Assembly (NCBI GenBank): GCA_016716385.1
Contig: JADJWL010000025.1
Span: 558,001 to 622,000 of the forward strand
From: Bryobacterales bacterium
Lineage (GTDB): Bacteria; Acidobacteriota; Terriglobia; Bryobacterales; Bryobacteraceae
Reading direction: 5' to 3'
DNA length: 64,000 bases
Within the stretch, counting starts at the first letter, position 1; each line of letters opens with the position of its first letter. A program made the translations under genes and the position numbers. The notes under the pieces were generated by a model that worked only from the letters and a program-made list of their open reading frames with translations, ran no database searches and was not told the DNA's origin. This document shows, piece by piece, positions 56,213 to 64,000 of the stretch.

Positions 56213-56924
56213 CTTCCTGATTTTCCGAGGGCTGCTCGACCGGAGGAGCTTCCGGCGCAGCGTCCGCCAGGGTATCTCCTTCGTCGTGGATCGCCAGGCG
56301 GCGCAGTTCCTCGAACTCCTTGAGCGAAGGCAATTCCGCGAGGTCCTTCAAGCCGAACTGGACGAGAAAGTCTTTCGTTGTCTTGTACAGCACGGGTTTT
56401 CCGATGACGTTTTTCCGGCCCGCAACAGCGATCAGCTTGCGATCGAGCAGAGTCTTGAGGACGCCTGTGCCCTGGACTCCACGGATCTCCATGATCTCCG
56501 GAGCGGTCACAGGCTGCTTGTAGGCGATGACCGCGAGGGTCTCCAGCGCCGCCAGCGACAGCTTCAGCGGAGCCTTCAAACTCTTAACAAAGGCGCGTAC
56601 GGCTTCGTGGTGCTCGGCTTTGGTGGCAATCTGAAACCCACCGGCCACCTCGCGGATCGCAATCCCGTGTTCGGGACGGGCGTAGGATTCCACAAGCCGA
56701 TCGAGGATCTGGATGACCAGTTCGCGCGGCTGGCCCAACGCGGCTGCGATCTGGGCGGCCGACAGCGGTTCCTCAGAAACATAGATAACCGCTTCGATCA
56801 CTGCCTGCAAACCGGCTTCGTCGCCTGCAGGCTCGGCCGCGGCCGGTTGATCCGGAAGCAATTCCTCCGGCGTCAGCGCGGGCATCGGTTCTTCGGGGAT
56901 CGCGGTTTCCTTTCCCTCGTCCAT
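56202..56924 (-). CDS. scpB: Segregation and condensation protein ScpB
   Basis: ScpB, a winged-helix kleisin-associated protein, binds SMC-ScpA to condense and segregate chromosomes. The 240-residue protein has a Pro/Glu-rich N-terminus and two winged helices: LQAVIEAVIYVSEEPLSAAQIAAAL, GGFQIATKAEHHEAVRAFVK, LKLSLAALETLAVIAYKQPVTAPEIMEIRG and KTLLDRKLIAVAGRKNVIGKPVLYKTT. The acidic C-terminal tail is not conserved. It follows scpA by nine bases and overlaps rluB. Confidence 0.94.
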   Translation of the reverse strand: MDEGKETAIPEEPMPALTPEELLPDQPAAAEPAGDEAGLQAVIEAVIYVSEEPLSAAQIAAALGQPRELVIQILDRLVESYARPEHGIAIREVAGGFQIATKAEHHEAVRAFVKSLKAPLKLSLAALETLAVIAYKQPVTAPEIMEIRGVQGTGVLKTLLDRKLIAVAGRKNVIGKPVLYKTTKDFLVQFGLKDLAELPSLKEFEELRRLAIHDEGDTLADAAPEAPPVEQPSENQEDAG

Positions 56925-56933
56925 CTTCTTCAG

Positions 56934-57722
56934 CTACCTGTAGTCCTTCTCCACGTCCGTCAGCGGCTGCCCTCCGGTGAGCACTTCCTCAAACATGACG
57001 TGGCGGCGCACGGCGATCTCGCCGAACAATTCTCCCTGCACGAGTTGGATCGCCTGCCGTTTGACGAGTTCCAGGACAGCCAGGAACAGGGCCAGCATCG
57101 CCCGGACACTGCGCTGCCGCTCGAACAGCGGGAGGATCTGCAAGTCCTCACCGGCGGGCGTGGACCGCAGCAGGCTACCGAGCATTTCGACCATGTCGGG
57201 GACGCCCACATCCTCTTCATCCACCTCGTAGACTGGACGGTTCTTGGCCCGGTCCAGGATCTCACCGAAGGCCTTGACCAGATCGAAGAGGCTGACGGCG
57301 AGTCCGGGGTCCTCCTCTCCTTCGGCGGCGTACTGACGGGCGCGCGGGTTCGACCACACGTTCTCTTCGATCAGCCGCTTCTGCTGCAGCATCTCGGCGG
57401 CATTCTTGTAACGCTCATGCTCAATCAGCCGCTCCACCAGGTCCTGGCGAGGATCCTCCTCCGGCGAGATCTTTTCCAGCTCCGGATCCCGCGGCAGCAG
57501 CATCTTACTCTTGATGTGGATGAGCGTCGCGGCCATGTAGACGAACTCGGCGCCGATGTTGATATCCCGCTCCCGGGCCTCTTCGAGAGATGCCAGGTAT
57601 TGGGAAGTGATCGTCGCAATCGGGATGTCCTGAATGGAAATCTGCTGCTTCCGGATCAGGTCGAGGAGGAGATCGAGAGGTCCATCGTACTGGTCCAGAT
57701 GAACGATGAGCGGCGGAGACAC
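56934..57722 (-). CDS. scpA: Segregation and condensation protein ScpA
   Basis: ScpA is the kleisin of the SMC-ScpAB complex. The 262-residue protein begins at GTG 57722 with LIVHLDQYDGPLDLLLDLIRKQQISIQDIPIATIT, the conserved N-terminal SMC-neck-binding segment. A central AATLIHIKSKMLLPRDPE and an Arg/Glu-rich winged-helix C-terminus (RSVRAMLALFLAVLELVKRQAI, LFGEIAVRR) follow. TATCGT at 57736-57731 lies eight bases before the GTG, so the operon scpA-scpB-rluB-CoA-binding protein may be leaderless. It is divergent from the triple-adaptor operon. Confidence 0.94.
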   Translation of the reverse strand: MSPPLIVHLDQYDGPLDLLLDLIRKQQISIQDIPIATITSQYLASLEEARERDINIGAEFVYMAATLIHIKSKMLLPRDPELEKISPEEDPRQDLVERLIEHERYKNAAEMLQQKRLIEENVWSNPRARQYAAEGEEDPGLAVSLFDLVKAFGEILDRAKNRPVYEVDEEDVGVPDMVEMLGSLLRSTPAGEDLQILPLFERQRSVRAMLALFLAVLELVKRQAIQLVQGELFGEIAVRRHVMFEEVLTGGQPLTDVEKDYR

Positions 57723-57884
57723 CGTTCTTCACGATACCATGGAAGACTTTGGCGGCACGGCGGATAACCTTCCTGGCCGAAGTGTCGTCCTAACAAGTGA
57801 TCGGTCCGGAAGGACTGAGTCTGCCTACCGTTAGTGGGTACAATTAAGAAACGGAAACAAGGGGAGAAAGAAGGAGTTGCCTGA
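57723..57884. promoter_or_regulatory. Divergent promoter region of scp operon and triple-adaptor operon
   Basis: The 162-base gap contains TATCGT on the minus strand (57736-57731) eight bases before the scpA GTG. On the plus strand it has TACAAT (57839-57844) and an AAGGAG SD (57871-57876) eight bases before ATG 57885. The plus transcript would have a normal leader of about 35 bases. Confidence 0.5.
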
Positions 57885-59618
57885 ATGAGCACAGCTCCGT
57901 TACCTGGACCGGCGCCGGCCCCCCGGCGTGCGCCGGGTCGCCCTCAGATCGTTCCCACGGCGCCAAGGCCGAAGCGGCGGGGACCCTGGCTGTTCATCGC
58001 GGGCGTTGCGGGACTGGGCTTGGCCCTCTGGATGGCTTGGCAGACGCTGGCGCCCCGTTTCAGCGACGGCGGCGGCGGCGCGGGGCCTGCTGTGTCCACA
58101 ATTCCTGTCCGCTCGGGCAAGGTAGATCGTACGATCCGGCTGACCGGTACCGTTAAGGCTGAGAATTTCGCCGCCATCATGGCGCCGTCCATGCGCGGCA
58201 GCCGGAGTGGCCGCAGCTACCAGAGCCGTAGCCGCAGCGGATCGAGCCAGCGCATCCAGGTGTCGTCTTCCTCGATGTACTCAAGCGGCGGCGGCGGCAG
58301 CGCATCGGGGGGAGGCGGCTTCAATATTGCCTCGACCAATCAGGCGACGATGGCGGGCCGCGGAGCGACCAGCCTCGGCGCCCAGCGCGGCTCCACGAAC
58401 CGCTTCGCCGACCGCACGACGGCGGCGGCGCCCGCGGCGTCATCTTCGGGATCCCAAAGTGGGTCCGGAGGCGATGCTCTTGGCTCCACGTCCGGCAGTC
58501 TGTTCTCGCCCTCGGGCGGCGGTGGCGGCGGTGGACGCCGCGGCGACTTCATGACGTTCCTCCTCGAGTGCGCCGAGCCGGGTGCATTTGTGAAAAAGGG
58601 CGACGTCATCGCCGAGTTCGACCGCGAGAGCATGTTGCGCCGGGTGGACGACTACCGGTCGGCGGTGGACCAGGCCGAGTCCGACATCCGGAAACTGGAT
58701 GCCGATCTGGCAGTGGCGCGGGAGGCGTTGCGGCAATCCCTCCTCGTGGCCAAAGCGGACCTCGAGAAGTCCAAGCTCGATCTGCAGACGATCGAGGTTG
58801 TTTCCGACATGGACGCGCAACGCCTCAAGCTGGCGGCTGAGGAAGCCGACGCCCGCTACCAGCAACTGCTCAAGGACGAGAAGCTCCTGGAGCGGTCGCA
58901 GGCGTCGGAATTGCGCGCCGCGAAGATCGAATCCGATCAGACCACGCTTGAGTTGCAGCGGGCGGAGAATAACGCGAACCGTCTGCTGGTAAATGCCCCA
59001 ATCAGCGGCATGGTTGTCATGACCAGCATTCGCCGTGGATCGGAAATGGTGCAGGCGAGCGCGGGAGACCAGTTGTATCCCGGGCAGATGTTCATGCAGA
59101 TCGTCGATCCGTCTTCGATGGTCGTGAATGCCTTCGCCAACCAGGTCGACGTGGAAGCCCTGCGGTTGGGAATGAAGGCGACGGTGCGGCTGGACGCCTT
59201 TCCGGATGCCGAGTACGAAGCACGCGTGGAGGCGATCGGCGCGATGGCGAGTTCCGGCCGCCGCCCCGATTTCATGAAGCAACTGCCTGTGCGGCTGCGG
59301 ATCTTCAACGCGGATTCGCGTGTCCTGCCCGACTTGTCGGCGAGCGCCGATGTCGTGATCGACGAAACGCAGGAAGAGTTGCCGGTGGTGCCGCTCCTGA
59401 GCCTCCACGAGGACGAATCGGGCAAAACCTTTGTCTACGTGCCTTCCGGCAAGGATTGGCGCAGGCAGGAGGTCGAAGTGGTGGTGCGCAATTCGGTGGA
59501 AGCCGCCGTGCGCGGCATTGAGGCGGGCCAGCAGGTGGCCGAAGGTGACCCTTTTGCCGCCCCGGCCGAGCGTGAAACCGCCAGCGTCGGCCCGCCCGGC
59601 GCTCCAGGTTCGAACTAA
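57885..59618 (+). CDS. HlyD-type adaptor 1 with Ser/Gly-rich insertion
   Basis: The 577-residue adaptor has a Pro-rich cytoplasmic N-terminus (PLPGPAPAPRRAPGRP) and one membrane helix (WLFIAGVAGLGLALWMAW). The first lipoyl half is VDRTIRLTGTVKAENFAAIM. A low-complexity insertion of about 120 residues (101-222), rich in Ser, Gly, Arg and Ala, splits the lipoyl domain. The second half starts DFMTFLLECAEPGAFVKKGD. A coiled-coil hairpin (MLRRVDDYRSAVDQAESDIRKL to ERSQASELRAAKIESDQTTLELQ), a barrel (DVEALRLGMKATVRLDAFPDA) and membrane-proximal parts follow. It is the first of three consecutive adaptors before a permease gene. SD AAGGAG eight bases upstream. Confidence 0.87.
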   Translation: MSTAPLPGPAPAPRRAPGRPQIVPTAPRPKRRGPWLFIAGVAGLGLALWMAWQTLAPRFSDGGGGAGPAVSTIPVRSGKVDRTIRLTGTVKAENFAAIMAPSMRGSRSGRSYQSRSRSGSSQRIQVSSSSMYSSGGGGSASGGGGFNIASTNQATMAGRGATSLGAQRGSTNRFADRTTAAAPAASSSGSQSGSGGDALGSTSGSLFSPSGGGGGGGRRGDFMTFLLECAEPGAFVKKGDVIAEFDRESMLRRVDDYRSAVDQAESDIRKLDADLAVAREALRQSLLVAKADLEKSKLDLQTIEVVSDMDAQRLKLAAEEADARYQQLLKDEKLLERSQASELRAAKIESDQTTLELQRAENNANRLLVNAPISGMVVMTSIRRGSEMVQASAGDQLYPGQMFMQIVDPSSMVVNAFANQVDVEALRLGMKATVRLDAFPDAEYEARVEAIGAMASSGRRPDFMKQLPVRLRIFNADSRVLPDLSASADVVIDETQEELPVVPLLSLHEDESGKTFVYVPSGKDWRRQEVEVVVRNSVEAAVRGIEAGQQVAEGDPFAAPAERETASVGPPGAPGSN

Positions 59619-59633
59619 CGGGAGAAACGATTC

Positions 59634-60938
59634 GTGTCTAAGGAAATCAGGCCGAAGCACCGCTTGGGTCAACGCAGTTCGTGGAAGAAGACCGCCGCTC
59701 TGTGGACGATCGCATTGGCGGTCGTGGGTGGAGCGGGATTCGCCGCGTACCGCACTGTCGGCACCACCGAGGTGGAAGTGCCCGTGGCCCGAGTGCGCAA
59801 GGGCGACTTCGTGGTGGCGGTCCGCGCCCGAGGCGACATCAAGAGTGCGCGCAGCGTGACTTTAACGGCTCCGCAGGTGCCGGAACCGCGCATCGTGCGT
59901 CTTGCAGAGAACGGCCGTCCTGTGAAGAAAGGCGACGTCGTCATCGAGTTCGATGCCGAGCAGCAGCGCCAGTACTACCTCGAGCGGGACACGAACGTCC
60001 GCACGGTCGACAGTGAGATTGTTCAACTGGTCGCGGCTCACAAGATCACGAACGAAATGGACTCGATGAGCCTGATGCAGGCCGAGTACAACGTGGAACG
60101 CGCCAAGCTCGAAGCGAGCAAAGCGGAAATTCTCTCGGCCATCGAGGGGGCCAAGAACCGCATCAACGTGGATGTCTCGCACGGCGAACTGCAGCAGGTC
60201 CAGACCAGTATCGAATCCCGCAAGGTCGCCCAGCAGGCGGATGTTTCCCGGCTGGACAACCGGAAGGACAAGACGATCCGCGACCGCGACCTCGCCCAGA
60301 GCTACATCTCGAAGATGGTCGTGCGGGCTCCGATCGACGGCATCGTGAACCTCCTGCCGAATGCCCGCTCCGGCGGTTCGTGGGGACAGAGCCCGCCTGC
60401 GTTCAAGGAAGGGGACCGCGCCTGGACTGGCGCGGCGATCGCCGAAATTCCTGATCTGTCCGAGATGCGGATCGAGTTGAAGCTGGAAGAGGTCGATCGG
60501 GGCCGCCTGAAGCTGGACCAGCAGGTTCGGATCCGCGTCGACGCGATCCCGGACCGCGAATTTAACGCCAAGCTCGATTGGATCAGCCCGATCGCGGCGC
60601 TGGTCTACAAAGGCTTCGGCAATTCCGACAAGGTATTTCCGGCACGGGCCACGCTGATGCAATTGGACGACCGGCTGCGGCCAGGCATGTCCGCAACCGC
60701 CGAAGTCATCATCGACCGGCAGCCCGGCGTGCTCATCATCCCCGCCCGGGCAAGTTTCCTGCATGACGGGAAGCCGGCCGTCTACGTGCAACGGGGCCAG
60801 CAGTTCTCCATCCGGGAGATCGAAGTCGGGGACCGGAGCGAGGAAGATCTGGTCGTCCTGAGCGGATTGACGGAAGGCGAGATCGTCACTCTGGAGAATC
60901 CCGAGGAAGCGGCGCGCCGCGCCAGAAAGAAGTTGTAA
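59634..60938 (+). CDS. HlyD-type adaptor 2
   Basis: The 434-residue adaptor starts at GTG 59634, 15 bases after adaptor 1. It has a basic cytoplasmic N-terminus, a membrane helix (AALWTIALAVVGGAGFAAY), and a first lipoyl half VRKGDFVVAVRARGDIKSARSVTLTAP. A coiled coil with repeated Arg/Lys/Glu (about 110-220) and a second half VRAPIDGIVNLLPN follow. A barrel (VRIRVDAIPDREFNAKLDWIS) and a C-terminal part (PAVYVQRGQQFSIREIEVGDRS) complete it. It lacks the long insertions of its neighbours. Three different adaptors in a row suggests distinct substrates or a heteromeric adaptor ring. Confidence 0.87.
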   Translation: MSKEIRPKHRLGQRSSWKKTAALWTIALAVVGGAGFAAYRTVGTTEVEVPVARVRKGDFVVAVRARGDIKSARSVTLTAPQVPEPRIVRLAENGRPVKKGDVVIEFDAEQQRQYYLERDTNVRTVDSEIVQLVAAHKITNEMDSMSLMQAEYNVERAKLEASKAEILSAIEGAKNRINVDVSHGELQQVQTSIESRKVAQQADVSRLDNRKDKTIRDRDLAQSYISKMVVRAPIDGIVNLLPNARSGGSWGQSPPAFKEGDRAWTGAAIAEIPDLSEMRIELKLEEVDRGRLKLDQQVRIRVDAIPDREFNAKLDWISPIAALVYKGFGNSDKVFPARATLMQLDDRLRPGMSATAEVIIDRQPGVLIIPARASFLHDGKPAVYVQRGQQFSIREIEVGDRSEEDLVVLSGLTEGEIVTLENPEEAARRARKKL

Positions 60939-60956
60939 GGAGCCACCGGGTAGCGC

Positions 60957-62807
60957 ATGAAGAAGTTTTTGATCCGTCTCGTGATTCTCCTGTCGCTCGG
61001 CGGGGGCGTGTGGGGAGCAATCCACTATTTCCGGCAACTTCCGGAGAAGCAGACGACGTTTGCTACCGCCACGGTCCGCAAGGGAGACGTGGTGGTGCGG
61101 GCTTTCACCCGTGGAGAACTGCGCGCGGTCCGCTCGGTCACGCTGATTGCTCCGAATCTTTTCGGCACTGTCCAGGTCACCCGCCTGGCGCCGATCGGCG
61201 CGCTGTCCAAGGAAGGCGACCTGATCATCGAGTTCGACGATTCCGAGCGCCGCTCCGCGCTTGAAGAGACTTTGCTCGAAGTCGAGCAGGTAGACGAGCA
61301 GATCAAGAAGGCGCAAGCCGACCTGGATATGCGCAATAACCAGGATCAGGTGGAACTTCTGCGCGCGCGGTACTCGGTGCGCCGCGCCGAACTCGAAGTC
61401 CAGCGCAACGAGTTGCTGTCCGATATCGACGCCAAGAAGAACCTTCTCAACCTGGAAGAAGCCAAGCGGCGGTTGCAGCAGCTCGAAAGCGATATAGAAT
61501 CCCGCAAGGCTCAGGCCGAAGCCGAACTCGCCGTGCTGCGCGAGAAGCGGAACAAGAGCCTGATCGACGTCGCGCGCGAAAAGCAGCGCATCGCGACGGC
61601 CAAGGTGCTCGCCCCGATCGGCGGCCTGGTGTCGGTGCGCCAGAACCGGTCGGCATTTTCGACGTTCGGCCAGCAGTTGCCGGATATCCGGGAAGGCGAT
61701 ATCCTCCAGCCGGGCATGCAGGTGGCCGACGTGCTCGATCTCTCCGAAATGGAGGTGATTGCGAAAGTCGGCGAACTCGACCGGGCCAACCTGAGCGAAG
61801 GCCAGGACGTGCTGTTGCGGCTGGACGCGATTCCCGATCAAACCTTCCACGGCAAGATCAAGAACATGAGCGCGACCGCGACGTCGAACCCGTTCTCCGG
61901 CGATCCGTCGAAGAAGTTCGACGTGATCTTCTCGGTCGACATGCGCGAGTTGATGACCGCGCTTGGCGCCAGCGAATCTCACATCCAGCGGGTCCTGGCC
62001 ATGGCTGAGGAGAACCGTAGGAAGGCTGCCGCGGCGCCGCCTTCTTTCTCGATGATGGCCCCGATGGCGGCGATGGGCGGTCCCGGCGGCAATGAAGCCG
62101 GCGGCTTCGGCGGTGGCGCCATGGCGGGGGGCATGCCCGGTGGAGCCCCCGGCGGCGGCATGCGCGGTCCAGGCGGCGGCGGAAGGCCTCAAGTGTCCCC
62201 GGAACAGCGCGCGCAGATGTTCGCCCGCATGCTGCAGCAACTGCCCGCCGAGGCGCGCAAAGCCCTGGAGAAGGAACTGAAGGGTCGCAAGCTCGAAGAT
62301 CTCGGCCAGAGCGAGCGCCAGCAGATCTTCGCGAAGTTGCGGGAGATGGGCGGCGGCCGCGGAGGCCGGGGGGGCGACGCTGCGTCCGAGCGGGCCAGGG
62401 CCGAACGCGAACGGATCGAGGAAGAGCGGCGTGAGAAGGCGCAGCTTCCGGCGCCTCCCGGCGAAGACTCCCAGCTCGACGTACTCCTCCGGCCGGGTCT
62501 GCTCGCCGATGTCGAAATCATCGTGGACCGGGTCCCTGACGCTATCCACATCCCGGCTCAAGCCGTGTTTGAGAAAGAGGGTCAGCTCCTGGTCTACGTG
62601 CGGGAGGGGAAGCGCTTTGAGCCCCGCGTGATCAAGCCGCTGAAGCGGAGTGAGTCCGTCATGATTGTGAACGAGGGGTTGGAGCCCGGTGAGGTCATCT
62701 CCCTGGCCGATCCAACGGCAGACCGTTCCAAGAAGAAGAAAGGCGAAAAGGCAGCGCCCGGCGGGGCCGCCCCGACCGGCGGCATGCCTAGCCGTTCCCG
62801 TTCCTGA
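60957..62807 (+). CDS. HlyD-type adaptor 3 with Gly/Met-rich and charged insertion
   Basis: The 616-residue adaptor begins MKKFLIRLVILLSLGGGVWG. The lipoyl and coiled-coil domains are normal (VRAFTRGELRAVRSVTLIAPNLF, LEETLLEVEQVDEQIKKAQADL), then a barrel (LRLDAIPDQTFHGKIKNMSA). Residues about 333-505 are an insertion, first Gly/Met-rich (MAGGMPGGAPGGGMRGPGGG), then helical and charged (SPEQRAQMFARMLQQLPAEARKALEKELKG, SERARAERERIEEERREK). The barrel resumes at RPGLLADVEIIVDRVPDAIHIPAQAVF. It follows adaptor 2 by 18 bases and precedes the permease by 10. The insertion may contact the permease or a substrate; this is speculative. Confidence 0.86.
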   Translation: MKKFLIRLVILLSLGGGVWGAIHYFRQLPEKQTTFATATVRKGDVVVRAFTRGELRAVRSVTLIAPNLFGTVQVTRLAPIGALSKEGDLIIEFDDSERRSALEETLLEVEQVDEQIKKAQADLDMRNNQDQVELLRARYSVRRAELEVQRNELLSDIDAKKNLLNLEEAKRRLQQLESDIESRKAQAEAELAVLREKRNKSLIDVAREKQRIATAKVLAPIGGLVSVRQNRSAFSTFGQQLPDIREGDILQPGMQVADVLDLSEMEVIAKVGELDRANLSEGQDVLLRLDAIPDQTFHGKIKNMSATATSNPFSGDPSKKFDVIFSVDMRELMTALGASESHIQRVLAMAEENRRKAAAAPPSFSMMAPMAAMGGPGGNEAGGFGGGAMAGGMPGGAPGGGMRGPGGGGRPQVSPEQRAQMFARMLQQLPAEARKALEKELKGRKLEDLGQSERQQIFAKLREMGGGRGGRGGDAASERARAERERIEEERREKAQLPAPPGEDSQLDVLLRPGLLADVEIIVDRVPDAIHIPAQAVFEKEGQLLVYVREGKRFEPRVIKPLKRSESVMIVNEGLEPGEVISLADPTADRSKKKKGEKAAPGGAAPTGGMPSRSRS

Positions 62808-62817
62808 GTCCGTACCG

Positions 62818-64000
62818 ATGGCGAATTTTTCCGGATACCTTCCTGAGTTACAGATGGGGCTTTCGAGCCTCCTCGTTCATAAACTGCGCAGCCTCCTCAC
62901 GATGCTGGGCATGATCTTCGGTGTCGGCGCGGTGGTGGCGATGCTCTCCATCACGGCTGGCGCGCAAGCCGAGATGATGAGCTTCATCGACGAGCTTGGG
63001 GTGAACAACATCGTCATCGAGGCGAGGGAAGCGGGAGATCCGAACGAGTTGCAGGCGGTTCGCGCGATTTCCCCGGGATTGACCTTCCGCGACTATCGCG
63101 CGATTTCGGAGAACGTTCCCGGCATCGACGCGATCTCTCCGCGCAAACGCTTCAAGCCGCAGCGGGTCCTGCCGAAGACTAGCCAGGAATCGCCGCAATT
63201 GATCGGCGTGTTGCCGAACTACCAGGAAATCCATAGCCTGCGCATGGTCGCGGGACGGTTCTTCACCGAAGAGGAGAACATGCGGTCCGACGCCGTCTGC
63301 GTCCTCGGCGAGACGGCCAAGGTGAACCTGCTCGGCTACGAGGATGCGATCGGCAAGTACGTCAAGGTCAACGATGTCTGGCTGCAGGTCATCGGCGTGA
63401 TGGCGCCCCAGGCCTCGTCTGACGCCGAAGGCGAAGGCATGGCCGCCTTCAGCCGCAACAACCTGATTGTTGCCCCACTCAACACCGTGATGCGCCGCTT
63501 CGACGACAACATGAGCTGGCTCAAGGACGAGATTGACGGCATCTACATCAAAGTCGCCCAGGGAATCGATTCCATCGAAACCGAGGGCATCGTGCGCGCC
63601 ATTCTCGCCTCGACACACAAGGATGCCGGCGATTTCACCGTCTTCGTGCCCGCCGGCCTGCTCAAGCAGCGGCAGGAGACGCAGAAGATCTTCGCCGTCG
63701 TCATGATCTGTATCGCGGGGATCTCGCTGCTGGTGGGCGGTATCGGCATCATGAACATCATGCTCGCCACCGTGCTCGAGCGAACACGCGAAATCGGCAT
63801 CCGGCGCGCGATCGGCGCCCGCCAGGGCGACATCATCCGCCAGTTCCTGACGGAAGCGGTCATGATCTCGATTCTGGGCGGCCTCATCGGCATCGCGTTT
63901 GGATTCGGCCTGTCCCGCGTGATCTCCTTGCAGGCCGGGTGGTCGACGGTGGTAACCGGATCGTCGATCGGCGTCGCCTTCGGCGTCTCGGTCTTCATCG
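62818..64000 (+). CDS. MacB-like ABC permease (MacB_PCD/FtsX), cut by window edge
   Basis: The frame begins at ATG 62818, ten bases after the third adaptor, and runs off the right edge; 394 codons are visible. It has MANFSGYLPELQMGLSSLLVHKL then RSLLTMLGMIFGVGAVVAMLSITAGA (TM1 and the start of the periplasmic domain). A large MacB_PCD domain follows, then the FtsX part: KIFAVVMICIAGISLLVGGIGIMNIMLATVLERTREIGIRRAIGAR and FLTEAVMISILGGLIGIAFG. No ATP-binding domain is fused at the N-terminus, so an external ATPase is needed, and the one at 52849 is a candidate. Type VII (MacB) permeases use mechanotransmission, not direct transport through the membrane. Confidence 0.9.
   Translation, partial: MANFSGYLPELQMGLSSLLVHKLRSLLTMLGMIFGVGAVVAMLSITAGAQAEMMSFIDELGVNNIVIEAREAGDPNELQAVRAISPGLTFRDYRAISENVPGIDAISPRKRFKPQRVLPKTSQESPQLIGVLPNYQEIHSLRMVAGRFFTEEENMRSDAVCVLGETAKVNLLGYEDAIGKYVKVNDVWLQVIGVMAPQASSDAEGEGMAAFSRNNLIVAPLNTVMRRFDDNMSWLKDEIDGIYIKVAQGIDSIETEGIVRAILASTHKDAGDFTVFVPAGLLKQRQETQKIFAVVMICIAGISLLVGGIGIMNIMLATVLERTREIGIRRAIGARQGDIIRQFLTEAVMISILGGLIGIAFGFGLSRVISLQAGWSTVVTGSSIGVAFGVSVFI

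Noticed and set aside
59862..62561. Minus-strand open frame of about 900 codons over adaptors 2 and 3
   Set aside because: Composition is typical of a shadow frame (His/Arg/Leu-rich, no motif), and the opposite strand has well-conserved adaptor domains.
1..64000. tRNA, rRNA, insertion sequence or prophage
   Set aside because: All gaps are short and were read; none shows a cloverleaf, transposase motif, attachment repeat or integrase.

Overview
The window is a gene-dense, GC-rich bacterial chromosome segment with 63 coding regions called and no tRNA, rRNA, CRISPR array or insertion sequence seen. The content points, by inference, to an Acidobacteriota chromosome, most likely of the Solibacter/Bryobacter type. 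Reasons are the paired DUF1501 and PSCyt1-DUF1549-DUF1553 proteins, a collagen-like protein with a 'TPCRVxDTR' head domain, several DUF-type secreted proteins, MacB-like permeases with HlyD adaptors, and a sodium:solute symporter with a DUF3311 partner. No gene-free stretch exceeds 300 bases; the longest gaps are about 160 bases (57723-57884 and 24157-24310) and hold promoters.

Layout. 1-4113 (minus): a dTDP-sugar operon (rmlA, rmlC-like, rmlB) followed by two GT4 glycosyltransferases, for surface polysaccharide. 4139-8387 (plus): cupin, ceramidase-like secreted hydrolase, thiolase with a small OB-fold partner, and an aminotransferase. 8367-10017 (minus): a two-gene AAA ATPase plus TOPRIM-like protein, the best candidate for a mobile defence function. 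10051-17299: sulfatase, DinB-like protein, sigma-54 activator, RRM protein, murB, DUF2461, P1 peptidase and a tartrate/D-malate-type dehydrogenase. 17316-21350: the DUF1501/DUF1553 pair. 21374-24135: pheA, ubiX, a LexA-like regulator and an unknown protein. 24311-32133: small unknown proteins, DUF547, an SprT-like metalloprotein, fabH, a P1B ATPase with a TPCP motif, a Gly/Met-rich secreted protein and a putative manganese exporter. 32035-37431: a frameshifted GT2-GtrA-methyltransferase gene, a TPR membrane protein and a collagen-like protein. 37566-40657: AbgT transporter, nrdR and a UPF0104 membrane protein. 40743-44166: an ECF sigma/anti-sigma envelope-stress operon. 44189-52844: unknown protein, DUF362, symporter pair, esterase, GH57 and malQ. 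52849-55023: ABC ATPase with one HlyD adaptor and no permease. 55083-57722: CoA-binding protein, rluB, scpB, scpA. 57885-64000: three consecutive HlyD-type adaptors followed by a MacB-like permease that runs off the edge.

Two patterns run through the window. First, many genes have a TANNNT-type -10 hexamer only 6-9 bases before the start codon, which predicts leaderless or nearly leaderless mRNAs, including two divergent promoters packed into 24-25 bases. Second, genes are tightly packed: co-directional neighbours share ATGA/GTGA overlaps, and convergent genes overlap by up to 99 bases. All functional calls come from reading motifs in the translations; no database search was possible.
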